Assembly (NCBI GenBank): GCA_027491215.1
Contig: JAIXWP010000089.1
Span: 1 to 60,670, forward strand
DNA: 60,670 nt
Reading direction: 5' to 3'
Source: Flavobacteriales bacterium
GTDB lineage: Bacteria > Bacteroidota > Bacteroidia > Flavobacteriales_D > Sanyastnellaceae
The notes beneath the pieces were generated by a model. It was not told the origin of the DNA and ran no database searches. It saw only the letters and a list, made by a program, of their open reading frames with translations. Below, piece after piece: positions 51,981-59,137 of the stretch. The first letter of the stretch is position 1. Each line of letters opens with the position of its first letter. The position numbers and the translations under genes were made by a program.

Positions 51981-52883
51981 ATGAATTGGAATATTCAAAT
52001 CAAGAGTTTTCTGACATACCTGCGATTGGAAAAGTCGTTGGCCAAGAATTCTATTGAAGCATATGAAAGAGATGTACGTAAGCTTGCTTCCTTCTGTGAA
52101 GGATTGAATCCAATTCAACTTCCGAAACAAGTTGATGCACAAACTATCCGTCTTTTTATCAAGACAATAACAGAGATTGGCTTAAGTGCTACTTCACAGG
52201 CACGAATACTTTCTGGACTAAAGGCATTTTTCAATTTTCTTTTTCTAGAAAAAGAAATTATAGTTGACCCTACCGAGTTTATCGACTCTCCTCGTCTTGG
52301 TCGCAAGCTGCCAGATGTGTTGAGTATTGAAGAGATGAGTCAAATATTGGAAAGCATTGATTTGAGCAGAAAAGAAGGTCATCGCAATAGAGCTATGCTT
52401 GAAGTAATGTACAGTTGTGGTCTTCGCGTCAGTGAATTAACTGACTTCCGAATATCATGTATCTATTATGATGAAGGATTCATAAGAGTGATCGGAAAAG
52501 GAAACAAAGAGAGATTGGTACCTATTGGAGATGAAGCAATAAAGTGGTTATCCATATATCTAAAGCAAGATCGGGTTCATTTTCCAATTCAAAATGGCCA
52601 AGAGGATTTCGCTTTTCTGAATCTGCGAGGAAAAAAGATATCTCGGATGAGTGTATTCAACATAATTAAAGACTCAGTGGATAGATTAGGTATTAAAAAA
52701 CAAATTAGCCCACACACATTTCGGCACTCCTTTGCTACACATTTAGTAGAGGCTGGCGCCGATTTGCGCGCTGTTCAGGAAATGTTGGGCCATGCAAGCA
52801 TAACCACTACAGAAATTTATACTCACCTAGATCGATTGCGTTTGAAGGAAGAGATACTATCTTTCCACCCCCGATATAAGTAA
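51981..52883 (+). CDS. xerD: Tyrosine recombinase XerD (XerC/XerD family)
   Basis: 300 residues. SAM-like N-terminal domain (about 1-95), catalytic domain with Arg 149 (CGLRVSEL), Lys 173, HTFRH (His 245, Arg 248), His 271 (LGHAS) and Tyr 280 nucleophile (TEIYTHL). Length and lack of att-like flanks or cargo mean it is the chromosomal dimer-resolution recombinase, not a mobile-element integrase. It begins an apparent operon: the next gene starts 12 bases after its stop. Confidence 0.95.
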   Translation: MNWNIQIKSFLTYLRLEKSLAKNSIEAYERDVRKLASFCEGLNPIQLPKQVDAQTIRLFIKTITEIGLSATSQARILSGLKAFFNFLFLEKEIIVDPTEFIDSPRLGRKLPDVLSIEEMSQILESIDLSRKEGHRNRAMLEVMYSCGLRVSELTDFRISCIYYDEGFIRVIGKGNKERLVPIGDEAIKWLSIYLKQDRVHFPIQNGQEDFAFLNLRGKKISRMSVFNIIKDSVDRLGIKKQISPHTFRHSFATHLVEAGADLRAVQEMLGHASITTTEIYTHLDRLRLKEEILSFHPRYK

Positions 52884-52894
52884 CAAGCTAATCT

Positions 52895-54196
52895 ATGCTC
52901 TTATTAAACAATAGAAAAATCGCACTCCGTGGTGTGACAGTTCTCACTTTGTTTTTTGTGTTATTTTCTGCTAATGCGCAAATCAAAGTGATGAGCTACA
53001 ACTTGCTGAACTTTCCTACTGGTAATTTTGCAGATCGCGTAGACACATTGCGTCCTATCATCGATTTCTACAAGCCACAATTATTTTTAATTCAAGAATT
53101 AAAAACTGAAGATGGCCTGATTGAAATAGCTGACATGATGAATGATCTCGGCTACGGAACATTTGAAAATGCACCATTCATAGCACAACAAAGCGATCCA
53201 AACAATCCCTATTTTTTACAACAAGCACTCGTTTATGATACCGACATTTTCACTTTAGCTTTTCAAGATGAGATAATTACTAGTGTTAGAGATGTTAACT
53301 ACTACAAGCTTTATTTGAATGATGAAACGCAACAAGATGGAAGCGACACTACTTTTATTCATGTCTTCGTTACTCACCTGAAGAGTTCGACCGGTACAGA
53401 TAATGAGCAATCACGTTTACAAATGGTTAATGCTTTTGAATCCTATATTGAATCGAATCTGAATAGCGATGATTTAGTAATGATTGCCGGCGACTTTAAC
53501 CTATACTCTACTAATGAACCAGCTTATCAAGAGCTCGTAAATCCATCTAATGAAATTCCGATGATAGATCCATTTGCAAATTATGGAAATTGGGCTGTTT
53601 CGAATTTCAACCATCGTGAGATCTTAACTCAAAGCACTCGCTCTTCGCAAATTGGAAATGACGGTGCGGGCGGTGGAGTCGATGATCGCTTCGACTTCAT
53701 TATGTTTAGTAATGCTTTTTATTCGAGCTCTTCTCCTATCAAATTTTTGGAGGGAAGTTTTAAATCTCTAGGTAATAATGGCACCTGTTATAATAGCAGT
53801 ATCACTAATTGTGCATCTGGAAATGATGTGCCATCAAATATTTTGAGAAACATATACTATATGAGCGATCACATCCCTCAGGTATGCGAACTGGAAATTG
53901 ATCTCAACCTGAGTGTTACTGAAAACGTTCAAGCAAATGTTGATTTTACTTGGGAAAAAGGAAATGTTCTTCAGAGCAATGGAGGTATTCTGATTAACTC
54001 GGATAGTCCACAAAATTTAGATGTATTCATCTACTCCCTAAATGGTCAAGTCATTTTAGAAAAAAACATTGCTGTTACCTACTCCACGCACTACTTTCCA
54101 TTTGATACTGAACAAATGAGTGATGGAATGTATTTAATAACCATTCGCACAGCTTCGAATCAAATCATTTCGAAGAAATTTATTGTGAAAAAATAA
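52895..54196 (+). CDS. Secreted endonuclease/exonuclease/phosphatase-family protein, T9SS type A
   Basis: 433 residues. Signal peptide to about 29 (SANAQ). The EEP domain (about 30-335) opens with IKVMSYNLLNFP and LIQELKTEDG (metal-binding Glu), then HVFVTHLKSS, IAGDFNLYS (Asp and Asn), and MSDHIPQVC (Asp-His). These give a DNase I-like metal centre; substrates could be extracellular DNA or phosphoesters. The last ~85 residues have the type-A sorting pattern (NSDSPQNLDVFIYSLNGQVI ... GMYLITIRT, KKFIVKK). It is unusual in that the YPNP element is absent. The stop TAA overlaps the ATG of the next gene (TAATG). Confidence 0.9.
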   Translation: MLLLNNRKIALRGVTVLTLFFVLFSANAQIKVMSYNLLNFPTGNFADRVDTLRPIIDFYKPQLFLIQELKTEDGLIEIADMMNDLGYGTFENAPFIAQQSDPNNPYFLQQALVYDTDIFTLAFQDEIITSVRDVNYYKLYLNDETQQDGSDTTFIHVFVTHLKSSTGTDNEQSRLQMVNAFESYIESNLNSDDLVMIAGDFNLYSTNEPAYQELVNPSNEIPMIDPFANYGNWAVSNFNHREILTQSTRSSQIGNDGAGGGVDDRFDFIMFSNAFYSSSSPIKFLEGSFKSLGNNGTCYNSSITNCASGNDVPSNILRNIYYMSDHIPQVCELEIDLNLSVTENVQANVDFTWEKGNVLQSNGGILINSDSPQNLDVFIYSLNGQVILEKNIAVTYSTHYFPFDTEQMSDGMYLITIRTASNQIISKKFIVKK

Positions 54197-54789
54197 TGAA
54201 GACACTTACAGGAAAAGTTCGCGCAGTTCAAAGGGTCTATCTAAAACTAGATAGAGAAATTGCAAAAATGCAATCTGAAAGTGGAATGCATTGTTTATCG
54301 GGATGTGGTGAGTGCTGCAAGAAGCCTGACATTGAAGCTTCACCATTGGAATTCTTACCGCTCGCTTTGCAATTGTATGATGAAGGCAAAGCTGAATCAT
54401 TTTTAGAAGAATTGAAGGCGAATACTTCAAGCACATGTCATGTCTTCAGACCATATGTGACCAATTTTGGAGGGCTGTGTAATGAATATCCAAACCGAGG
54501 CCTAATCTGTAGGCTTTTTGGTTTTACAGCAAGAAGAGATAAAGAAGGAAAGCCTGAGCTCGTGACGTGTAAACTCATTAAGACCGAACAGACGGAAAAC
54601 TACGAGCGGGCTATTTCAAATATGAAAAGTGGAAAGAAGATTCCGGTCATGAGCGAATTCTACACACGTCTATCTTCCATTGATCCAAGTCTTTCAGGAT
54701 TTTATCCTATTAATGAAGCCATGGAAAAAGCGATAGAGACTGTGTTGCATTATTATGCCTATCGTAGAAGACGTCGAGTCAACAAATAG
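54196..54789 (+). CDS. YkgJ-family cysteine-cluster protein
   Basis: 197 residues, cytoplasmic. The cluster CLSGCGECCKKP (about 32-43), with later CHVF, GLC, GLICRLFG and TCKL cysteines, matches YkgJ/UPF0153 (CxxxCxxCC...), proteins thought to bind zinc or an Fe-S cluster; function unknown. The tail is basic (YAYRRRRRVNK). It is coupled by TAATG to the EEP gene upstream and 22 bases ahead of the SRPBCC gene. Confidence 0.85.
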   Translation: MKTLTGKVRAVQRVYLKLDREIAKMQSESGMHCLSGCGECCKKPDIEASPLEFLPLALQLYDEGKAESFLEELKANTSSTCHVFRPYVTNFGGLCNEYPNRGLICRLFGFTARRDKEGKPELVTCKLIKTEQTENYERAISNMKSGKKIPVMSEFYTRLSSIDPSLSGFYPINEAMEKAIETVLHYYAYRRRRRVNK

Positions 54790-54811
54790 AAGATTCAGTG
54801 GTTATTAGTGC

Positions 54812-55276
54812 ATGAAAGTATATGCATTAGAAAAAAAAATCGTCATTAAATCAACAATGGCGGAGGTCTGGGATTTCTTTTCCTCACCATATAATCTGAA
54901 TGAGATCACTCCTCCTGATATGAGTTTCGAAATCTTAACTGATATCAAAGGAAAAAAGATGTTTCCAGGAATGATTATTAATTATAAAGTGCGTCCCCTT
55001 TTCAATATTCCTTTGCGTTGGACCACTGAAATTACTCATTGCGCTGATAATTCATATTTCGTAGACGAACAGCGTTTTGGCCCATACACTTTTTGGCACC
55101 ACTTGCACAAGTTTGAGCAAAAAGAAAATGGAGTTGAGATGACAGACCTAGTTCACTACGCCTTACCGATGGGGCCACTAGGTAATATTGCAAATGCAAT
55201 TTATGTCCAAAAGAGACTTCAAGATATTTTCGAGTATCGGAATGAAATCATAGATAAAAAGTTCAATAAGAAGTAA
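54812..55276 (+). CDS. SRPBCC-family (polyketide cyclase-like) protein
   Basis: 154 residues, helix-grip fold. N-terminal strand and helix MAEVWDFFSSPYNLNEITPP (about 15-34), middle strands (PLRWTTEITHC, FVDEQRFGPYTFWHHLHKF) and the C-terminal helix (IANAIYVQKRLQDIFEYR) are typical of the cell-division-inhibitor-like SRPBCC group that accompanies TIGR01777 epimerases. No epimerase is next to it here. Ligand unknown. It is the last gene of the xerD transcript, ending 22 bases before a strong terminator hairpin. Confidence 0.82.
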   Translation: MKVYALEKKIVIKSTMAEVWDFFSSPYNLNEITPPDMSFEILTDIKGKKMFPGMIINYKVRPLFNIPLRWTTEITHCADNSYFVDEQRFGPYTFWHHLHKFEQKENGVEMTDLVHYALPMGPLGNIANAIYVQKRLQDIFEYRNEIIDKKFNKK

Positions 55277-55297
55277 ACCATTTCATGGTCAATGAGT

Positions 55298-55334
55298 AAA
55301 AGCCTCAAAACGGAATACGTTATGAGGCTTTTTT
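55298..55334 (+). terminator. Strong terminator hairpin overlapping the start of the next gene
   Basis: AAAAGCCTCA (55298-55307) pairs with TGAGGCTTTT (55323-55332), and inside it AACG pairs with CGTT around GAATA. A run of T follows. The likely ATG of the downstream gene (55322) lies in the loop-proximal part of the 3' arm. Confidence 0.8.
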
Positions 55335-55963
55335 CATTGGTAATTTTTTCAGTATTATTAAGCACTTCTGCTAATGCTCAGACGATTAAATTAAATGACT
55401 TTAGAAGTGATTTCAGTAAAAATCACATTAAGAGTCGAACCTGCTATCAGGTGACTTACCAAAATTTCCAGCCTGTAGACTCGATCATAATGAACGAGTC
55501 GCTATTTGATGAGTCGGGCAGAATAATTCAATACACTCATTTTTTTGCACGCGGTAAAAAACTGTATACCATCAATTATAATTATGATGAAAAAGGCCAA
55601 CTTGCTCGATGTATATTAAATCATGCCTTCTCAGATGTCAATCCTGTTGACTTGATTATTGAGAAAGATGAGAAAGGCAAGGTGCTTTCTCTAGTTTGTC
55701 CATCTGAAATCAGAAATTTTTGGACAAAGGAAGAATTCGCATACAATGAGAAAGGCAGGATGGTCGCTTCTGCGCAGTTTTCAAAGCAAAAAGGTGAATG
55801 GGTACCTCGCGAAAAGCAAGAGTACTCACCAACCATTCATTCTGGAGAAAACACTCCAACATTCATTCATGACTCGCGAGGTCTTTTGATTTTACATCAG
55901 CTCGCGAAGTCAGATTCAGTAGCTCCTAATAAAGCTTTCTGCTTTCACTACACTACTTATTAG
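55322..55963 (+). CDS. Hypothetical exported protein
   Basis: 213 residues from the ATG at 55322; an in-frame ATG at 55292 adds ten polar residues. MRLFSLVIFSVLLSTSANAQ (1-20) is a clean signal peptide ending in ANAQ. The mature part has repeated YDEKGQL / YNEKGRM-type strands (about residues 85-105 and 140-160), like short RHS/YD-type or MORN-like repeats, but I would not assign a family. Its start lies inside a terminator-like hairpin (see findings). Convergent with ettA; stop codons overlap by 4 bases. Confidence 0.65.
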   Translation: MRLFSLVIFSVLLSTSANAQTIKLNDFRSDFSKNHIKSRTCYQVTYQNFQPVDSIIMNESLFDESGRIIQYTHFFARGKKLYTINYNYDEKGQLARCILNHAFSDVNPVDLIIEKDEKGKVLSLVCPSEIRNFWTKEEFAYNEKGRMVASAQFSKQKGEWVPREKQEYSPTIHSGENTPTFIHDSRGLLILHQLAKSDSVAPNKAFCFHYTTY

Positions 55964-57645
55964 CGAACCAATTTCTTGTATTTGATACGGTGAGGGTTCA
56001 CATCACCGAGTCTCTTGATTTTATTTTCTTCGTATTCTGAGAATGTTCCTTCGAAGTAGTATACCTGAGAATCGCCTTCAAAAGCTAAGATGTGCGTGCA
56101 GATTCTGTCAAGGAACCATCTATCGTGACTAATCACGACTGCACATCCAGCAAAGCTTTCGATACCTTCTTCAAGCGCTCGAAGCGTGTTTACGTCGATA
56201 TCGTTAGTAGGCTCATCCAGAAGAAGAACGTTTGCCTCAGTTTTAAGAGTCATTGCCAAGTGAAGGCGATTTCGCTCACCACCTGAAAGTACTGACACCT
56301 TCTTTTGTTGATCCGCGCCAACAAAATTGAACTTGCTGCAATAGGCTCTCGAGTTGATGGTTTGTCCACCAACTTCAATCACTTCATTACCACCAGAGAT
56401 TACTTCATAAACAGTTTTGTTTGCATCTACATCCTTGTGACGTTGATCCACATAACCAATTTTTACAGTATCTCCAATCTTGATCGAGCCAGCATCCTGA
56501 GTCTCCTCGTTCATGATCATTCTGAACAAAGTTGTTTTACCTGCACCGTTCGGACCGATAATACCTACGATACCTGCTGGTGGTAATTTGAACGAAAGAT
56601 TTTCGATCAGAAGACGATCTTCAAATCCTTTGGTAACTCCAGTAAATTCAATGACATCATTTCCAAGACGTGGACCGTTCGGAATCGGAATTTCCAATTT
56701 CGCTTCTTTCTCACGTTCTCCCTCTGCCATCATTCTATCATAGTTCTGAAGACGTGCTTTATTTTTAGCATGACGACCCTTTGGATTCATGCGCACCCAT
56801 TCCAACTCTCGCTCGAGTATTTTTCTTCTCTTGCTTTCAGATTTTTCTTCTTGAGCAAGACGCTTTGCTTTTTGCTCCAACCATGAAGAATAGTTTCCTT
56901 GATAAGGAATACCCTCACCTCTATCCAATTCAAGAATCCAACCGGCAACGTTATCTAGGAAGTAACGATCGTGTGTTACAGCTAACACAGTTCCTTGATA
57001 TTGTTGAAGGTGTTGTTCTAACCAAAGAACGCTTTCCGCATCCAAGTGGTTGGTAGGTTCATCAAGAAGCAATACATCTGGTTGTTGGAGCAGAAGTCTG
57101 CACAATGCAACACGGCGGCGCTCACCACCCGATAGCATTTTTATTTTGCTATCTTCCGGTGGACATCTCAGTGCATCCATTGCAATGTTCAATTTTGTAT
57201 CGAGATCCCAACCTCCAAGTACTTCAATTTTATCTTGCACTTCAGCCTGGCGATCCATGAGTTTTTGCATTTTCTCAGGATCATTGAGGATTTCTTCGTC
57301 CATGAATTTCATGTTGATTTCCTCATACTCCTTTAAAGCATCAGTGATTGGTTTCACTCCTTCTTCAACAATCTCACGCACTGTTTTCTCATCATCCAAT
57401 ATTGGTTCCTGTGGTAGATAGCCCACGCTATACCCTGGGCTCCACACCACTTCACCTTGATAAGTTTGATCAAGACCTGCAATGATTTTCATTACAGTAG
57501 ATTTACCAGCACCGTTCATACCGAGGATACCAATCTTGGCACCATAGTAGAAACTGAGGTAGATGTCTTTAATAATGTGTTTTCCTTGTGGGGTATATTT
57601 ATTGACCCCGACCATAGAAAATATAATTTTCTTGTCGTCTGACAT
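55960..57645 (-). CDS. ettA: Energy-dependent translational throttle protein EttA (ABC-F)
   Basis: 561 residues. Two ABC domains: Walker A GMNGAGKS (about 42-49) and GPNGAGKT (about 355-362), signatures LSGGERRRVALCR and LSGGERNRLHLAM, and Walker B LLLDEPTNHLD and LLLDEPTNDID. The interdomain PtIM linker (about 240-320) is rich in basic residues and contains the NPKGRHAKNKARL block typical of EttA. No membrane segments, as expected of ABC-F. EttA binds the ribosomal E site and gates the first steps of translation according to the ATP/ADP ratio. Confidence 0.96.
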   Translation of the reverse strand: MSDDKKIIFSMVGVNKYTPQGKHIIKDIYLSFYYGAKIGILGMNGAGKSTVMKIIAGLDQTYQGEVVWSPGYSVGYLPQEPILDDEKTVREIVEEGVKPITDALKEYEEINMKFMDEEILNDPEKMQKLMDRQAEVQDKIEVLGGWDLDTKLNIAMDALRCPPEDSKIKMLSGGERRRVALCRLLLQQPDVLLLDEPTNHLDAESVLWLEQHLQQYQGTVLAVTHDRYFLDNVAGWILELDRGEGIPYQGNYSSWLEQKAKRLAQEEKSESKRRKILERELEWVRMNPKGRHAKNKARLQNYDRMMAEGEREKEAKLEIPIPNGPRLGNDVIEFTGVTKGFEDRLLIENLSFKLPPAGIVGIIGPNGAGKTTLFRMIMNEETQDAGSIKIGDTVKIGYVDQRHKDVDANKTVYEVISGGNEVIEVGGQTINSRAYCSKFNFVGADQQKKVSVLSGGERNRLHLAMTLKTEANVLLLDEPTNDIDVNTLRALEEGIESFAGCAVVISHDRWFLDRICTHILAFEGDSQVYYFEGTFSEYEENKIKRLGDVNPHRIKYKKLVR

Positions 57646-57672
57646 AATCGAATCGTTAAAGAAATAAGGGCA

Positions 57673-57680
57673 CGAAGATA
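57673..57680 (-). promoter_or_regulatory. Possible -7 box TATCTTCG of ettA
   Basis: Seven of eight positions match TAnnTTTG, on the minus strand 27 bases before the ATG. Several other genes here have the same TTCG variant. Confidence 0.4.
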
Positions 57681-57695
57681 AAAGAACTTAAGACA

Positions 57696-58973
57696 TTATG
57701 CAGTCTTTAAGTCAAGGCAAGTGATTTCTGGTGGCATACCAACTCTACCAGGGAAACCTAAGAATCCAAAACCTCTATTCACGTAAAGGAATTGCTCACC
57801 TTCATTGTAAAGCCCCCCCCAACGCTTGTATCTCAGTCGTGATGGTGAAAGTTTGACACCAAGTTTTGGAAGCTCTATTCCGAATTGCATACCATGAGTA
57901 TGGCCTGATAAAGTAAGATGAACATTCTTTTTTCCAACGACTTGTTGCTCCCAATGAGTGGGATCATGAGATAGAAGAATTTTGAATTCTTCCTCACCTG
58001 TATTTTCTAGGGTCTTAGTAAAATCTCCATATTGTTGGAATCCGACACCCCAATTCTCCATTCCAAGAAGTCTAATACGAGCTCCATTTCTTTCAAGAAC
58101 GGTATTTTCATTGCGGAGCAATTTGAAACCCATCTCCTGATGAATTTGATAGAGTCTCTCCAAGTTTTGAGCTCGTTCCTTTTGGTGACTTGGATCATCC
58201 CTTTGGTAGACATAGTCACCATAATCATGATTTCCAAGAATGGAGAATTTCCCAGATTTAGCTTTCAGTCTGGCGAAATGAGTAATCCATGGTTCAGCCT
58301 CGTATGAATAATTATTAACGAGGTCACCAGTGAAGAAGATATAATCAGGCTCGAGCGCATTAATCATATCAATGGCCTCACCTACTTCATCAAAGCTATT
58401 GTCAAGAAAGCTTCCCAAATGAGCATCACTGATATGAACAACTCTCGCACCATCAAATTCTTGGGGCAGATCTTTAAACTTAACTTCTTCGGATAAAATT
58501 CTAAAGGCATACTTTCCCCTTGTAACGCCATAAGCAATGGACCCGAGCATTGCGGTTCCTAACACTAAGCCTACCTGATTGAAGAATTGAAAACGATTCA
58601 TTCTTTCATGTGGTTCAGATTCTAGTTTACTTGAAAACTGTCCCACTATCCACTTACCAGCAAGCGTTATATCATTTAGAAGGTGAAAAACAATAAAAAT
58701 CAATTTTGGTATAAAAAAGAGAAATGCGAAAGCTGTTACAATGGTGAAGAAAGTATATGATTTCGTCTGTTGAAGCTCTTCGAATCTAAAAATCATTATT
58801 ACAAAAAGAATTACAGTAATAATAGTTGGTACAAACCATCCCCATCGCGCTAACTTTCTCCAGGGCATTGCAAAATTTTCAGTGAGTTGTTTGATACCAA
58901 AGTATCCATATAGATCAATGAGTGCTAGAATAAGCACAAATGTGGATATAAATATGATGAAGCGAGCGGTCAT
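57696..58973 (-). CDS. Membrane-anchored metallophosphoesterase (YkuE/YaeI-like)
   Basis: 425 residues. Four membrane segments in the first ~150 residues, then a calcineurin-like phosphoesterase domain (about 185-405). Metal-binding motifs are HISDAHLG (about 195-202), FTGDLVNN, LGNHDYG, LLSHDP and SGHTHG (356-361). Bacillus YkuE and E. coli YaeI of this group are membrane-associated; lipid phosphate (UDP-diacylglucosamine-like) substrates are possible but not shown. A run of eight G occurs in the coding strand at codons 385-387. A -7 box TACTTTTG (58991-58998, minus strand) lies upstream. Confidence 0.92.
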   Translation of the reverse strand: MTARFIIFISTFVLILALIDLYGYFGIKQLTENFAMPWRKLARWGWFVPTIITVILFVIMIFRFEELQQTKSYTFFTIVTAFAFLFFIPKLIFIVFHLLNDITLAGKWIVGQFSSKLESEPHERMNRFQFFNQVGLVLGTAMLGSIAYGVTRGKYAFRILSEEVKFKDLPQEFDGARVVHISDAHLGSFLDNSFDEVGEAIDMINALEPDYIFFTGDLVNNYSYEAEPWITHFARLKAKSGKFSILGNHDYGDYVYQRDDPSHQKERAQNLERLYQIHQEMGFKLLRNENTVLERNGARIRLLGMENWGVGFQQYGDFTKTLENTGEEEFKILLSHDPTHWEQQVVGKKNVHLTLSGHTHGMQFGIELPKLGVKLSPSRLRYKRWGGLYNEGEQFLYVNRGFGFLGFPGRVGMPPEITCLDLKTA

Positions 58974-58990
58974 AGTTAGAAATTACGAGG

Positions 58991-58998
58991 CAAAAGTA
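58991..58998 (-). promoter_or_regulatory. -7 box TACTTTTG of the metallophosphoesterase gene
   Basis: Perfect TAnnTTTG on the minus strand, 17 bases before the ATG. Confidence 0.5.
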
Positions 58999-59090
58999 TG
59001 ATTAGCAAACACAAGAATTATAGAAAATAACTGTAATTATCACAAATGTTGTTGATATAACAGAAAAAGAGGTTGAAGTGTTTACAAACA

Positions 59091-59120
59091 AAAAACCCCT
59101 CGCTTTCGCGAGGGGTTTTT
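59091..59120. terminator. Terminator behind the T9SS protein at the right edge
   Basis: 13-bp perfect stem AAAAACCCCTCGC / GCGAGGGGTTTTT with a TTTC loop. On the minus strand a T run follows. It ends the transcript of the gene at 59138. Confidence 0.92.
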
Positions 59121-59137
59121 CAATATTTGAGAATTGA

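Noticed and set aside
51981-52883. xerD as evidence of an integrated mobile element
   Set aside because: The protein is a normal-length chromosomal Xer recombinase; no direct repeats, attachment sites or mobile cargo flank it.
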